From Emticicia agri (GTDB lineage: Bacteria; Bacteroidota; Bacteroidia; Cytophagales; Spirosomataceae): a DNA stretch of 64,000 nt. The notes beneath the pieces were generated by a model. The model was not told where the DNA came from. It made no database searches and saw only the letters and a program-made list of their open reading frames with translations. Positions 17,659 to 26,935 of the stretch are shown here, one piece after another. A program made the translations under genes and the position numbers. Position 1 is the first letter of the stretch; each line of letters begins with the position of its first letter. The DNA lies in NCBI RefSeq assembly GCF_004168285.1, contig NZ_SEWF01000004.1:62001-126000 (forward strand), written 5' to 3'.

Positions 17659-19491
17659 TCACCTATACCCCTCCGCCTGCAAATAAAATAATTCGGCGTA
17701 TCGGCCTTTTTTTGCCAGTAACTCTTCATGGCTTCCGATTTCCAGTAACTCGCCTTTGTCTAATACTAAAATACGGTCGGCCATTCTTACGGTTGAGAAT
17801 CGGTGAGAGATTAGCACGGCTGTCTTGCCTTTGGTAAGTTCGGCAAAGCGGCGGAATACCTCATATTCAGCACGGGCATCAAGGGCGGCGGTTGGTTCAT
17901 CTAAAATAATGACATTGGCTTCACGCAGGTAAGCACGGGCAAGGGCAACTTTCTGCCATTCCCCACCCGATAATTCAACCCCTTTGGCAAATCGTCGGCC
18001 AAGTGGCTGGCTGTATTTCAAAGGAAGTTTTTCAATCACACTATCTGCCAGACTTTGCGCTGCTGCCCGTTCCAGATGATTGGGTTTATCCAATGAGTCA
18101 ATATCGCCCACCGCAATATTATCTCCTGCCGTAAACTGAAAACGCTGAAAATCCTGAAAAATAACGCCCATCTGCTGACGTAGTTCTGTCAGGTCATATT
18201 CTTTCAAATCATAGCCATCTAACAAGATTCTACCCTCGTCGGGGTCGTATAGTCGGGCTAAGAGTTTTACCAAAGTGGTTTTGCCTGAGCCATTCTCTCC
18301 TACTAATGCCAGTTTTTCACCTACTTTTAAAGTAAAGCTCAGGTGTCGGTTAGCCCATCGTTCCGAGTTTGGATATCTGAATCCCACATTCTCAAAAGTA
18401 AAACCCTCTTGAATGGGGTTAGGGATAGGTCTTGGTTTAGATGGAGAAACAATGCCGGGGGTTATTTTATAGAAGTCAAATAAATCATTGAGGTACAAAG
18501 CTCCTTGTGAAATACTGTTGAAACGCCCTAAAAGGCTTTCTAATAAAGATTGTAATTGCCGGAAAGAGCCTGTCAGAAACGTAAGGCTACCAATACTTAC
18601 CACACCCTTTACAGTTTCAAACACAATGATACTATACGCCGAAAAATAGCCGATTGTACCGATAGCCACTAAAAGACTCCCACATGATGCCCTTTGAATG
18701 GTTAGCTTTTTGTTTTCGTTGAAATAACGGTCAGATAAATTTCGGAAACGCTCTATCAGAAAACCCGACAGGCCGAATAGTTTTACTTCTTTGGCGGTTT
18801 CATCGCTTGCACCTATGTATCGGTAATAATCAAGCTCCCGACGCTGGGGTGTCCAACCCCGTTGAAGCGAATAGCTTCGGGCATTAAAATGTAGTTCTCC
18901 GATAAAAGAGGGAATTACAGCTACCAGTAACAGCAATATTAACCAGGGATTAAACGCTACTAAACCAACCAGTAAACTACCCATAGTAATGGCATCTTGC
19001 CCCTGTGCCAATGTCTGCGACAATAAAGCAGTCCGGCCTGATACCTGTTGTCTCGCTCTTTCGAGTTTGTCGTAAAAGGTTGCATCTTCAAACTGAGCCA
19101 AATCCAATGAGGCGGCGTGTTCCATCAGTTTCACAGACGTTTTATTGGCAAACATATCGCCGAGGAGGCTGTCAGTCAGACTAATGCCTCTGGCCAGTAA
19201 ATCGCTGATGATAACCAGGCCAAACTCCAAACCAATTAAAACCCATAAATGATTGTAATCAGCTGTTTTTTTATCAATCAGCAATATTACTTCGTCAATA
19301 ATCAGTTTGCCTGTGTATAAAACCAATAAAGGAATAAAGGAACGGATAAGCCTTAACAGTATGTTTCCTGATGCCAGTGCAGGCGAAGTCTGGTAAACTT
19401 CTTTAATAAAAGTGGGCAGGTTATTGAGCGCTTTCAGCCTTTGTCGTAAATCTACTTTATCTTCCTTTTCTTCCTTCGGGGTTCTGGCCAT
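17659..19491 (-). CDS. ABC exporter with fused membrane and ATPase domains
   Basis: The 610-residue protein has a six-helix membrane domain (about residues 40-330) and a C-terminal nucleotide-binding domain. The latter has Walker A GENGSGKTT, signature ELSGGEWQKVALARAY, Walker B NVIILDEPTAALD and H-loop ISHRFSTV. Half-transporters of this class export lipids, peptides or drugs; the substrate is not evident. It is transcribed alone on the minus strand. Confidence 0.92.
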   Translation of the reverse strand: MARTPKEEKEDKVDLRQRLKALNNLPTFIKEVYQTSPALASGNILLRLIRSFIPLLVLYTGKLIIDEVILLIDKKTADYNHLWVLIGLEFGLVIISDLLARGISLTDSLLGDMFANKTSVKLMEHAASLDLAQFEDATFYDKLERARQQVSGRTALLSQTLAQGQDAITMGSLLVGLVAFNPWLILLLLVAVIPSFIGELHFNARSYSLQRGWTPQRRELDYYRYIGASDETAKEVKLFGLSGFLIERFRNLSDRYFNENKKLTIQRASCGSLLVAIGTIGYFSAYSIIVFETVKGVVSIGSLTFLTGSFRQLQSLLESLLGRFNSISQGALYLNDLFDFYKITPGIVSPSKPRPIPNPIQEGFTFENVGFRYPNSERWANRHLSFTLKVGEKLALVGENGSGKTTLVKLLARLYDPDEGRILLDGYDLKEYDLTELRQQMGVIFQDFQRFQFTAGDNIAVGDIDSLDKPNHLERAAAQSLADSVIEKLPLKYSQPLGRRFAKGVELSGGEWQKVALARAYLREANVIILDEPTAALDARAEYEVFRRFAELTKGKTAVLISHRFSTVRMADRILVLDKGELLEIGSHEELLAKKGRYAELFYLQAEGYR

Positions 19492-19588
19492 TTTCTGTCG
19501 TATCGTTTGTGTGATAAACAGCTATGTGGTTAGTTTAGGTTCAATTGTTTTTTTCAATTACTAATCAAAATTTATACAATTATATTAC

Positions 19589-19657
19589 CACTGAGGTTCA
19601 CAGATTTACACAGAGGAACTCTGTTCAACTCAATGAATAACCCTGAAACGCTCCGTG
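19589..19657. repeat. Small inverted repeat (ACAGAG-GAA-CTCTGT core)
   Basis: The stretch holds a perfect ACAGAGGAACTCTGT hairpin, and an outer near-complementary pair CCACTGAG / CTCCGTGG. The wording resembles repeats seen in many bacterial genomes, but only this copy is in the window. It lies between two divergent genes. Confidence 0.3.
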
Positions 19658-19720
19658 GCTTAAATTTTGTACATTTTAAAGAAAAAAAGTCCATTCATTT
19701 ACGCAGAAGAATTAAATTAC

Positions 19721-19728
19721 TACATTTG
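19721..19728 (+). promoter_or_regulatory. Candidate -7 box for the secreted protein/symporter pair
   Basis: TACATTTG matches TAnnTTTG, 40 bases before the ATG at 19768. It lies downstream of the alternative start at 19633, which argues against that longer form. Confidence 0.45.
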
Positions 19729-19767
19729 CTTTTAAACCTAATTATCTATCATTTTGTCATCAAACAC

Positions 19768-20259
19768 ATGAAAATTCTTCTCTGCGCTTTGCTGATGTGT
19801 AGTTTTTTTACCGTTGTTGCCCAAACCGATAATATAGAGACCGAAATCAATAATCAGGTGTGGTTGCCATTCATCAAGACCTATAGTAGTATGGATGCCA
19901 TAGGTTTTATGAATCTTCATTCAAGAGATTTGTTGCGTGTGCCTGTCGATTCTAAAAAGATTTATAACTACGAAGAATATAGCCTGAATAACCAGCAGAG
20001 CAATGAATATAATTTCAGACATAAAAGACATCAAACCATTGAGTTCAGTTTTGAAGAGCGGGTGCATAACGAAACCGCTGCTTTTGAAACCGGCTATTAT
20101 AAAGTAACTTCGACTGATTCCAACGGGAAGTCGAGTACTTTTTATGGAAAATTCACGGTAGTGCTCAGAAAAACTGACGACCGATGGAAAATAGTTCTCG
20201 ATAGCGATACCAGCAAAAATATAACAGAGTCTATGTTCCTGAAAGGAAAAAAATTATAG
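19768..20259 (+). CDS. Small secreted protein, NTF2/DUF4440-like
   Basis: From the ATG at 19768 the product is 163 residues with a signal peptide ending VVAQ. The mature part has the look of an NTF2/SnoaL-like cone: an opening helix NNQVWLPFIKTYSSMDAIGFMNL and closing strands KFTVVLRKTDDRWKIVLDSD. No catalytic residues can be assigned. It lies 12 bases before the symporter gene, so they form a likely operon. Confidence 0.65.
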   Translation: MKILLCALLMCSFFTVVAQTDNIETEINNQVWLPFIKTYSSMDAIGFMNLHSRDLLRVPVDSKKIYNYEEYSLNNQQSNEYNFRHKRHQTIEFSFEERVHNETAAFETGYYKVTSTDSNGKSSTFYGKFTVVLRKTDDRWKIVLDSDTSKNITESMFLKGKKL

Positions 20260-20271
20260 CCTGAACACAGC

Positions 20272-21582
20272 ATGAAAAAACTCTTTACCAACCTTACTTT
20301 CTGGGTATTAACTGCCATTATCTTAGGTGTTCTATTGGGTCATTACAATCCTGAATTTGCCTTAAAACCTATTCTCGAAAAGGGGGTCAAGCTCAATCTT
20401 TTTATTTCAGAATTTGAAATAAAAACCACATTCAGCGAATTTCTGAGCAGTATTTTTATCAGTACTGTAAAACTCTTTATTAATCCTATCATTTTTCTTA
20501 CCATCACCCTCGGTATCATTTCGATGGGCGATCTGAAAAAGGTGGGTAAGGTAGGTGCCAAAGCCCTCATTTATTTTGAAATAGTAACCACCGTTGCATT
20601 AATTATAGGCATTTTAGTAGCGAATATTTTACGTCCGGGTGATGGGGTAGTTACGCAGGATATTAAAGGCGGCGATATATCTAAATATACCCAGAGTGCC
20701 GAGCAGTTCAGTTGGGTTAAATTCTTTTGGGATAATGTAACCCTACAGGTATTGGTAGTAGCTATTGTTTTAGGCGTTGCTCTGAGCAATTATTCCGGTC
20801 GTCAGGCAGTAGTCAATTTCCTCTCTCCTATTTCCAAGAAAGTTTTCTGGGCTTTGCATAAAGTCATGCTGCTGGCACCCATCGGTGCTTTCGGGGGTAT
20901 GGCTTTTACCATTGCCAAATATGGTATCAAAACCCTGTTGCCATTGGCAAAACTGATGGGTACGGTTTATACTACCATGGCTCTTTTCATTTTTGTAGTG
21001 CTTTATTTTATTCTACGCTACTATAAAATCAGTCTGTGGGGGTTTCTGAAATATATCAGAGAAGAATTACTGATTGTGCTGGGCACTTCATCGTCAGAGG
21101 CTGCACTGCCTTCATTGATGGAAAAATTAGAGGAAATGGGTTGTTCCAAATCAGTGGTGGGTCTGGTGGTTCCGGCAGGGTATTCGTTTAATCTCGACGG
21201 TACTACTATTTATCTATCTATGGCGGTTATTTTTCTGGCACAGGTATTCAATGTGCACTTAGATATTCAGCAGATTCTGACCATTATCGGCATTCTGATG
21301 GTAACATCTAAGGGCGCTGCAGGCGTAACCGGAAGTGGGTTTATTGTACTGGCTTCTACCCTGACAGCCATTAAAGTGATTCCGGTAGAGGGGCTTGCGC
21401 TCTTGCTGGGCGTTGACAGATTCATGTCTGAAGCCCGTGCCATTACCAATTTTATCGGCAATGGTGTGGCAACAGTCTGGATATCGAACAACGAGAATGA
21501 ATTTGACCGCAACAAAATGAATTATGCTTTTAAACATATTGAAGCTACAGAGAATATTATCACCGACAATATTAAAAACTGA
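20272..21582 (+). CDS. Dicarboxylate/amino acid:cation symporter (DAACS family)
   Basis: The 436-residue membrane protein imports a dicarboxylate or acidic amino acid with protons or sodium. The hairpin-loop signature SSSEAALPSLMEKLEEMG and the NLDGTTIYLSMAVIFLAQ motif of the GltP/DctA family are present. Ahead of these are the helices expected of the family. Its neighbour downstream encodes malic enzyme, which suggests C4-dicarboxylates as substrate (inference). Confidence 0.92.
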   Translation: MKKLFTNLTFWVLTAIILGVLLGHYNPEFALKPILEKGVKLNLFISEFEIKTTFSEFLSSIFISTVKLFINPIIFLTITLGIISMGDLKKVGKVGAKALIYFEIVTTVALIIGILVANILRPGDGVVTQDIKGGDISKYTQSAEQFSWVKFFWDNVTLQVLVVAIVLGVALSNYSGRQAVVNFLSPISKKVFWALHKVMLLAPIGAFGGMAFTIAKYGIKTLLPLAKLMGTVYTTMALFIFVVLYFILRYYKISLWGFLKYIREELLIVLGTSSSEAALPSLMEKLEEMGCSKSVVGLVVPAGYSFNLDGTTIYLSMAVIFLAQVFNVHLDIQQILTIIGILMVTSKGAAGVTGSGFIVLASTLTAIKVIPVEGLALLLGVDRFMSEARAITNFIGNGVATVWISNNENEFDRNKMNYAFKHIEATENIITDNIKN

Positions 21583-21668
21583 TTACCTTTCATTAATTAC
21601 ACCATCATCATAGCCTGTTTTATCGGCTAAAAACAACATTTTCTTTCTATCTAACAATTTTCTATGCT

Positions 21669-21676
21669 TACCTTTG
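21669..21676 (+). promoter_or_regulatory. Candidate -7 box for malic enzyme
   Basis: TACCTTTG is a full TAnnTTTG match 25 bases before the ATG, implying a short leader of about 20 bases. Confidence 0.5.
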
Positions 21677-21701
21677 CGCATAGAAACAAAACTTATTCGA
21701 A

Positions 21702-23978
21702 ATGAGTACGAAGAAAACACTGAAAGAAGAAGCCTTATATTACCATGCCAAGGGACGACCGGGCAAAATTGAGGTGATTCCATCGAAAGAAACAGCCACT
21801 CAAAGAGACTTAACGTTAGCCTACTCGCCCGGAGTTGCCGACCCTTGTATGGCCATTTTTGAAAACCCTGAAGATGTTTATAAATATACCGCCAAGGGTA
21901 ATCTGGTAGCGGTGATTTCAAACGGCACAGCTGTGTTGGGTCTGGGTGATATAGGGCCAGAAGCAAGTAAACCCGTAATGGAGGGAAAAGGGCTTTTATT
22001 TAAAATATATGCCGATATTGACGTATTTGACATTGAACTCAATACAACAAATGTAGATGAGTTTGTAAGAACAGTAAAGATTCTTGAACCCACTTTTGGC
22101 GGAGTAAATTTAGAAGATATTTCAGCACCGGAATGTTTTGAAATAGAAGAAAGGCTGAAAGCTGAAATGAATATTCCGGTGATGCACGACGACCAGCATG
22201 GTACCGCTATTATTTCGGCGGCGGCTTTGTTGAATGCGCTTGAACTGGTAAACAAAAAATTTGAAGATGTAAAAATCGTGATTAACGGTGCCGGAGCTTC
22301 GGCTATTTCGTGTACCCGTTTATACAATTCTTTAGGCGCACAGAAAAAAAATATTTTTATGTTCGACAGCAAGGGGCTTATTCACCCAAGCCGCACGAAT
22401 TTAGACGGAAAAAAAATAGAGTTTGCCAATGATGCCCTGCCTGCCGAAACTACGCTGGCTGATGCGCTGGCTGGCGCAGATGTTTTTATCGGTTTATCGA
22501 AAGGCAATACATTGAAACAGGAAATGGTGCAGTCGATGGCGAAAGATTGTATTGTGTTTGCCATGGCAAACCCTACCCCTGAGATTTCGTACGACGAAGC
22601 GATGGCCGCCCGTGAGGACATTATTTTTGCTACCGGACGTTCAGATTATCCGAATCAGGTAAACAATGTTTTAGGGTTCCCTTATATATTCAGAGGAGCC
22701 TTAGATGTGCGCTCGAAGGTAATTAATGAAGAAATGAAATTAGCTGCGGTAAGAGCATTGGCAGAACTGGCTAAAAAACCTGTGCCTGATATTGTGAATC
22801 TGGCGTATGGCGAAAACAATATGATTTTCGGCAAAAAATATATTATTCCGAAACCGGTTGACCCACGCCTACTAACTACGGTTGCTCCGGCAGTGGCAAA
22901 AGCGGCAATGGATACAGGTGTAGCCAAATTCCCGATTATTGACTGGGAAGCGTACGACACGCAATTATCGAAACGATTAGGACAAGACAATACACTCAGC
23001 AAAGTAATTATTACCAAAGCGAAGCAGAACCTGAAACGTGTGGTTTTTGCCGATGCTGAGAACCTAACGGTGTTAAAGGCGGCTCAACAGGTAATTGATG
23101 ATGGCATTGCTATTCCGATTCTGTTAGGTAACGAAAACAGAATCAATCAACTGGTATATGAGAATCATATTGATGTGGCCGGGGTTGAAATTATAGACCC
23201 TCGTTCACACAAGGAAGAACCACGTTTGCAGAAATTCGGTGATATTTTTTACGAAAAGCGTAAACGTAAAGGTCTTAATAAATTTGAGGCCAGGATATCA
23301 ATGCTTAACCGGAATTACTTTGGGGCAATGATGGTAGAAACCGGAGAAGCCGATGCCATGATTGGTGGTATGACCCGAAATTATCCTGAAACCATTCGTC
23401 CTGCTTTACAGATTATCGGTCGTCAGGAGGGTGTAAAGAAAGTATCAGGTATGTATATCCTGATGAGTCGTTTCGGCCCTTTATTCTTAGCCGATACCAC
23501 GGTTAATTTCAACCCGACTACCGAAGAAATTGTAGAGATTACTGAATTAGCCGCAAAAGAGGTGGAGAAATTTAATATCAAACCACGTATTGCCTTACTC
23601 ACTTACTCTAACTTTGGCAGTGCCGATGGTGAAGATGCCCTGAAAATGCAACGTGCGGTAGCAATTCTGAAAGAAAAACACCCTACTATGATTGTTGATG
23701 GTGAGATGCAGGCGCACTTACCTTTTGATTTGGATTTATTGCGTGAAAATCACCCGTTCTGCGATTTGATAGATGGTGGAGCCAACACCCTAATTTTCCC
23801 TAATCTATCAGCATCGAACATTGCCTATAATCTGGTAAAAGAAATAGCCAATATCGAAAAAATCGGCCCAATACTATTAGGTATGAAAAAACCTGTTCAC
23901 GTATTGCAGTTAGGTAGCTCTGTGCGAGAAATTGTAAACATGGTGGCTATTGCTGTGGTAGATGCGCATGCAAAATAA
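21702..23978 (+). CDS. maeB: NADP-dependent malic enzyme with phosphotransacetylase-like domain
   Basis: The 758-residue protein decarboxylates malate to pyruvate. The N-terminal ~420 residues are the malic enzyme part, with TLAYSPGVADPC, HDDQHGTA and the nucleotide-binding INGAGASAISC. The remaining ~330 residues are a phosphate acetyl/butyryltransferase-like domain, which is regulatory rather than catalytic in known MaeB proteins. The gene follows the dicarboxylate symporter but has its own promoter box and a terminator. Confidence 0.95.
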   Translation: MSTKKTLKEEALYYHAKGRPGKIEVIPSKETATQRDLTLAYSPGVADPCMAIFENPEDVYKYTAKGNLVAVISNGTAVLGLGDIGPEASKPVMEGKGLLFKIYADIDVFDIELNTTNVDEFVRTVKILEPTFGGVNLEDISAPECFEIEERLKAEMNIPVMHDDQHGTAIISAAALLNALELVNKKFEDVKIVINGAGASAISCTRLYNSLGAQKKNIFMFDSKGLIHPSRTNLDGKKIEFANDALPAETTLADALAGADVFIGLSKGNTLKQEMVQSMAKDCIVFAMANPTPEISYDEAMAAREDIIFATGRSDYPNQVNNVLGFPYIFRGALDVRSKVINEEMKLAAVRALAELAKKPVPDIVNLAYGENNMIFGKKYIIPKPVDPRLLTTVAPAVAKAAMDTGVAKFPIIDWEAYDTQLSKRLGQDNTLSKVIITKAKQNLKRVVFADAENLTVLKAAQQVIDDGIAIPILLGNENRINQLVYENHIDVAGVEIIDPRSHKEEPRLQKFGDIFYEKRKRKGLNKFEARISMLNRNYFGAMMVETGEADAMIGGMTRNYPETIRPALQIIGRQEGVKKVSGMYILMSRFGPLFLADTTVNFNPTTEEIVEITELAAKEVEKFNIKPRIALLTYSNFGSADGEDALKMQRAVAILKEKHPTMIVDGEMQAHLPFDLDLLRENHPFCDLIDGGANTLIFPNLSASNIAYNLVKEIANIEKIGPILLGMKKPVHVLQLGSSVREIVNMVAIAVVDAHAK

Positions 23979-23997
23979 GAGATATTGACTATTTTCA

Positions 23998-24032
23998 GAA
24001 AGGCATTGGCTGTAAAGGCTGATGCCTTTTTT
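23998..24032 (+). terminator. Intrinsic terminator after malic enzyme
   Basis: The stem AAGGCAT (24000-24006) and ATGCCTT (24022-24028) encloses a 15-base loop and runs into an eight-T tract. It lies 21 bases after the maeB stop. Confidence 0.8.
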
Positions 24033-24106
24033 TTATACCGATGTAGTAGTACTTACTTCGTGAAACTTTATATTAATATTTCTCAGAACATTAAAAGATG
24101 AACTCT

Positions 24107-24508
24107 TTAAATGCTGGGAGGTATCAAATAACTGAAAGGTTCAATGGGGATATTCCGCAGAACTGAAAAAAGAATAACCAATACTAAGATGGATAACACT
24201 ACCTTACGTGAGTAAAATACAGCAGGAAAGATTTTTTTACCGCTTAATTCTTCTGCCAGTTTGAGGCCTGCAACGGGTAGTACCAAAAAAATCAGGAAGT
24301 TATTTTGTGCAGCGTAGGCTACTTGTCCGTGCAATAAGGCATGAAAAGCCCGTTGCCCACCACAACCCGGACAATGTAAGCCCGTTGTTTTGTTGAATAT
24401 ACACTGCATATTGGGCAAAAAACCTAACGATGGAAAATAAAAATAATAAGCGGTAATAGTGAGTACTATTACCGCCAGCAATATTTTATAAAATAACTTA
24501 TGAGTCAT
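24107..24508 (-). CDS. DUF2752 membrane protein
   Basis: The 133-residue protein has three or four predicted membrane helices and the family motif GLHCPGCGGQRAFHALLHG, with paired cysteines. Its function is unknown. The MITE-like element 24523-24683 lies only 14 bases upstream of the start codon, so the element supplies most of its 5' region. It is read in the same direction as the RDD gene on the other side of the element. Confidence 0.85.
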   Translation of the reverse strand: MTHKLFYKILLAVIVLTITAYYFYFPSLGFLPNMQCIFNKTTGLHCPGCGGQRAFHALLHGQVAYAAQNNFLIFLVLPVAGLKLAEELSGKKIFPAVFYSRKVVLSILVLVILFSVLRNIPIEPFSYLIPPSI

Positions 24509-24522
24509 AAGCTTATCTTTAT

Positions 24523-24683
24523 GAACCTGTTTAAACTTTTTATTTACTGACGAGAATGTGATATTTTTTAATCAGATGAGATTATTTGTTGAGTGCGTAG
24601 CAGAGCTACGGACGAAATAAATAAGTGAAATATGATTGAAAAATAGCCATTCGTAGTCGAAAGAAATAAGTTTAAACAGGTTC
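24523..24683 (-). mobile_element. MITE-like element 1 with 16-bp terminal inverted repeats
   Basis: The 161-base element begins and ends with perfect GAACCTGTTTAAACTT inverted repeats. It has an internal CGTAGCTCTGCTACG hairpin and no coding capacity. On the minus strand it aligns along its length with the element at 42243-42429, for example TTATTTCTTTCGACTAC next to the left end and TTTCGTCCGTAG in the centre. Its last base is also the last base of the RDD stop codon. Without copy counts I cannot say whether it is mobile. Confidence 0.7.
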
Positions 24684-25153
24684 TATGCTTCAATAACAAA
24701 TGTCTTAGCCGCCATATCGTGTAAATTCTGCTCTTCTTTATTAAACAAACATACCATTAATAATAGAAAACAGAACTGACCTGACACGTATTTTACCAAT
24801 GCTCTGATGAAAGCGTCGCCTGTTGTCAGTTGTTCGCCGTTTTCTTTTACTACTTTTATTTTCATGATACTTTTGCCAAGTGTGCCTTGTCTTGGTGAGG
24901 CGGTGAGTAACGCATCATAAATAATCGGTGCTACCATAGCAATGAGTATTATCCCGAAAATACTTATTCCGCCTGTTACAGCCATTGCGGCGGCTTCGCC
25001 ATCAGTGAGGTCTCTGCCACCTCCTAAACCTAAAAAAGCAAAAATTCCCCCAAAAGGAATCAATATTAGAGAAAAAGCAATACCAAGAATAATACCATCA
25101 ATAATATAAGCAAGAAAACGTTTGCCGAAGCCGGCCATGCGGTAATTGTTCAT
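24683..25153 (-). CDS. RDD-family membrane protein
   Basis: The 156-residue protein has the RDD pattern: an early membrane region FGKRFLAYIIDGIILGIAF carrying the Arg and Asp that name the family. Helices near residues 50-80 and a final segment GQFCFLLLMVCLF follow. Its transport role is not established. The motif SPRQGTLGKSIMKIKV is typical. Its stop codon overlaps the MITE-like element by one base. Confidence 0.88.
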   Translation of the reverse strand: MNNYRMAGFGKRFLAYIIDGIILGIAFSLILIPFGGIFAFLGLGGGRDLTDGEAAAMAVTGGISIFGIILIAMVAPIIYDALLTASPRQGTLGKSIMKIKVVKENGEQLTTGDAFIRALVKYVSGQFCFLLLMVCLFNKEEQNLHDMAAKTFVIEA

Positions 25154-25209
25154 AATTGAATTTGTTTAGAGGTTTAGATATGAGAATGGTTTAGATGAAT
25201 AAACTTTAC

Positions 25210-25242
25210 CAAATCTAAAAAATATTTCCAGACAAATGCAAA
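25210..25242 (-). promoter_or_regulatory. Candidate promoter for the RDD gene
   Basis: On the minus strand TTTG (25239-25242) and TAGATTTG (25210-25217) are 21 bases apart, close to the Bacteroidota -33/-7 arrangement. The implied leader is about 50 bases. Confidence 0.55.
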
Positions 25243-25304
25243 CTTTACCCTTAAAATATCCTACTAATCAAACACTTGCGTAATTATTTTTTATTAAATG
25301 GCAA

Positions 25305-26165
25305 TCACCGTTTTTCTGGCAAATCGGCAACTTTTACTTTTTCAAAAACATCAATATAACTTTTGGCACTGGCATTGTATATTTTTATTCCAAGGCTTTT
25401 GGCATATTTGCCTAAGACCTCGTACCCATAAAATGCCTTGTGCAATGAAAACAACTGCTGACTCATATACGAATTTTCTTTGACAGCTATATCAATATCT
25501 TTATGCTGATAAAAATGGCTGTCGCTTACCACCATATTATTGTTTTCGTCGAGCTTTATCATTTCATGCCACGAATGGTCGGCCCCAAACAGATAAATCT
25601 CTTTAAAACCCATGTTAATGGCATAAAACAAAGTAGCCACCAGTACATTCTGGCATTGCGGCATACCTAAACCCCGTCTGAAAAACCAGTAGGCAAGCCA
25701 TCGGTAACCCGTAACAATAGTATAGTTATAAGGAATCAATCTGATGTTCGGATTAGCCCTGAACTGGCTCACAAAAAACGCTGATTTCAGCATTTGATAT
25801 GGCACATACAAATTCATTTCCCAGGTTGTCAGATTTGCCATCGCCTTCAATCCATCCTGACAGGAATGAGCCGGATTCAAAAACGACATATCTAAAATCA
25901 AGTAATTTTTTGGCTTTAGCTCTATATATTCAGGTGTAACCGAAAACAGATTAACCGCAAACAATTCAAGTTTTTTTATAAAGGCAAGGTCTTTCTGCAA
26001 CGAGGTTTTTAATGATGGCCCATTCCCTAAAACTCCGCAATACGGGCTACCTGCCCTAACTTTTCTCACTGAAAACTTAGATAAAAAAAGTACTTTTATA
26101 ACCGAGATACTACTATTTATAAACAGACTGATGGCTTGCTGTACAGCCAATAAGAAGTTAATCAT
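25305..26165 (-). CDS. DUF115/GT42-like protein
   Basis: The 286-residue product has the nucleotide-binding-like motif GNGPSLK near residue 47. Later it has GFKEIYLFGADHSW. This pair of motifs is shared by the DUF115 (MptE-like) family and family-42 sialyltransferase-type enzymes. It may transfer or make a sugar in a surface glycan, but neither substrate nor reaction can be fixed. It follows bshB1 by 32 bases in the same direction. Confidence 0.65.
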   Translation of the reverse strand: MINFLLAVQQAISLFINSSISVIKVLFLSKFSVRKVRAGSPYCGVLGNGPSLKTSLQKDLAFIKKLELFAVNLFSVTPEYIELKPKNYLILDMSFLNPAHSCQDGLKAMANLTTWEMNLYVPYQMLKSAFFVSQFRANPNIRLIPYNYTIVTGYRWLAYWFFRRGLGMPQCQNVLVATLFYAINMGFKEIYLFGADHSWHEMIKLDENNNMVVSDSHFYQHKDIDIAVKENSYMSQQLFSLHKAFYGYEVLGKYAKSLGIKIYNASAKSYIDVFEKVKVADLPEKR

Positions 26166-26197
26166 ACAAACGGGTTTTCGACAAAATAAACCTAATC

Positions 26198-26917
26198 TTA
26201 TATTAAATCAAAGAGGTCTTTTACACCCAGCATTTTGGTTTTGGTATAGCCTTCGCCAAATCTGGCACCGATAGCGTGTCCCATTTCCTGCGAGCGGGCT
26301 TTTAAAAACTCTAAAAACTCAGGGCTGGTAAGGTACGATTCAGGTTCAGCACTATTAGGGTCATAAAACTGGCTTTTATAAGCACGGATAGATGCCTCTT
26401 TCAAATCCCAGTACTGAGAAATATCCACCACCAAATCAGGCTTGATATAACGGTCTTGTATGTAGTGATATAAAAATTTCGGGCGCCATGCGGCCTGTGG
26501 AGTACCATCTTCATGATAGGTTTTTATCATACGTAAACCCGATAAAAAACAGGCATCTACTGCCAAGGCAGCTCCTTTGCCATGGTCAGGATGACGGTCT
26601 TCTATGGCATTAGCCAATACTATATCAGGCTGATAGCGACGAATAGCCGTGATTAATTTCATCTGATGTTCTTCATCATTTTTGAAAAAACCATCTCTGA
26701 AACCAAGATTCTCACGTATTGAGATTTTTAAAATATCAGAAGCCGCTTTTGCTTCTGATGCCCTTATTTCGGGTGTTCCTCTTGTTCCTAATTCTCCCTG
26801 GGTAAAATCTACAATGCCTACTTTTCTACCTTTTTCAATAGCCATAGCCATCGTTCCACCGCACGACATTTCTGCATCGTCAGGATGGGCGGCCATTACC
26901 AATATATCTAATTTCAT
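26198..26917 (-). CDS. bshB1: Bacillithiol biosynthesis deacetylase BshB1
   Basis: The 239-residue enzyme removes the acetyl group from GlcNAc-malate in bacillithiol synthesis. It has the PIG-L fold with AAHPDDAEMSCGG (zinc-binding His-Asp-Asp), then DRHPDHGKGA. BshB1-type features include FTQGELGTRGT and NLGFRDGFF. No bshA or bshC lies in the window. Upstream of its start is one arm of the GAATTAGTGAAT-type repeat. Confidence 0.92.
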   Translation of the reverse strand: MKLDILVMAAHPDDAEMSCGGTMAMAIEKGRKVGIVDFTQGELGTRGTPEIRASEAKAASDILKISIRENLGFRDGFFKNDEEHQMKLITAIRRYQPDIVLANAIEDRHPDHGKGAALAVDACFLSGLRMIKTYHEDGTPQAAWRPKFLYHYIQDRYIKPDLVVDISQYWDLKEASIRAYKSQFYDPNSAEPESYLTSPEFLEFLKARSQEMGHAIGARFGEGYTKTKMLGVKDLFDLI

Positions 26918-26935
26918 ATATAATTTTTGAATGAA

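Noticed and set aside
19633-19767. Longer start for the small secreted protein (45 extra residues)
   Set aside because: A TACATTTG promoter box lies after that start, and the signal peptide would be buried inside the protein.
21612-21630. TAGCC/GGCTA stem after the symporter gene as terminator
   Set aside because: Only 5 bp, and no T-run follows on the plus strand.
21878-22372. 164-residue open frame on the minus strand within maeB
   Set aside because: It lies inside a strongly supported malic enzyme gene, and its Ser/Phe-rich translation looks like antisense noise.
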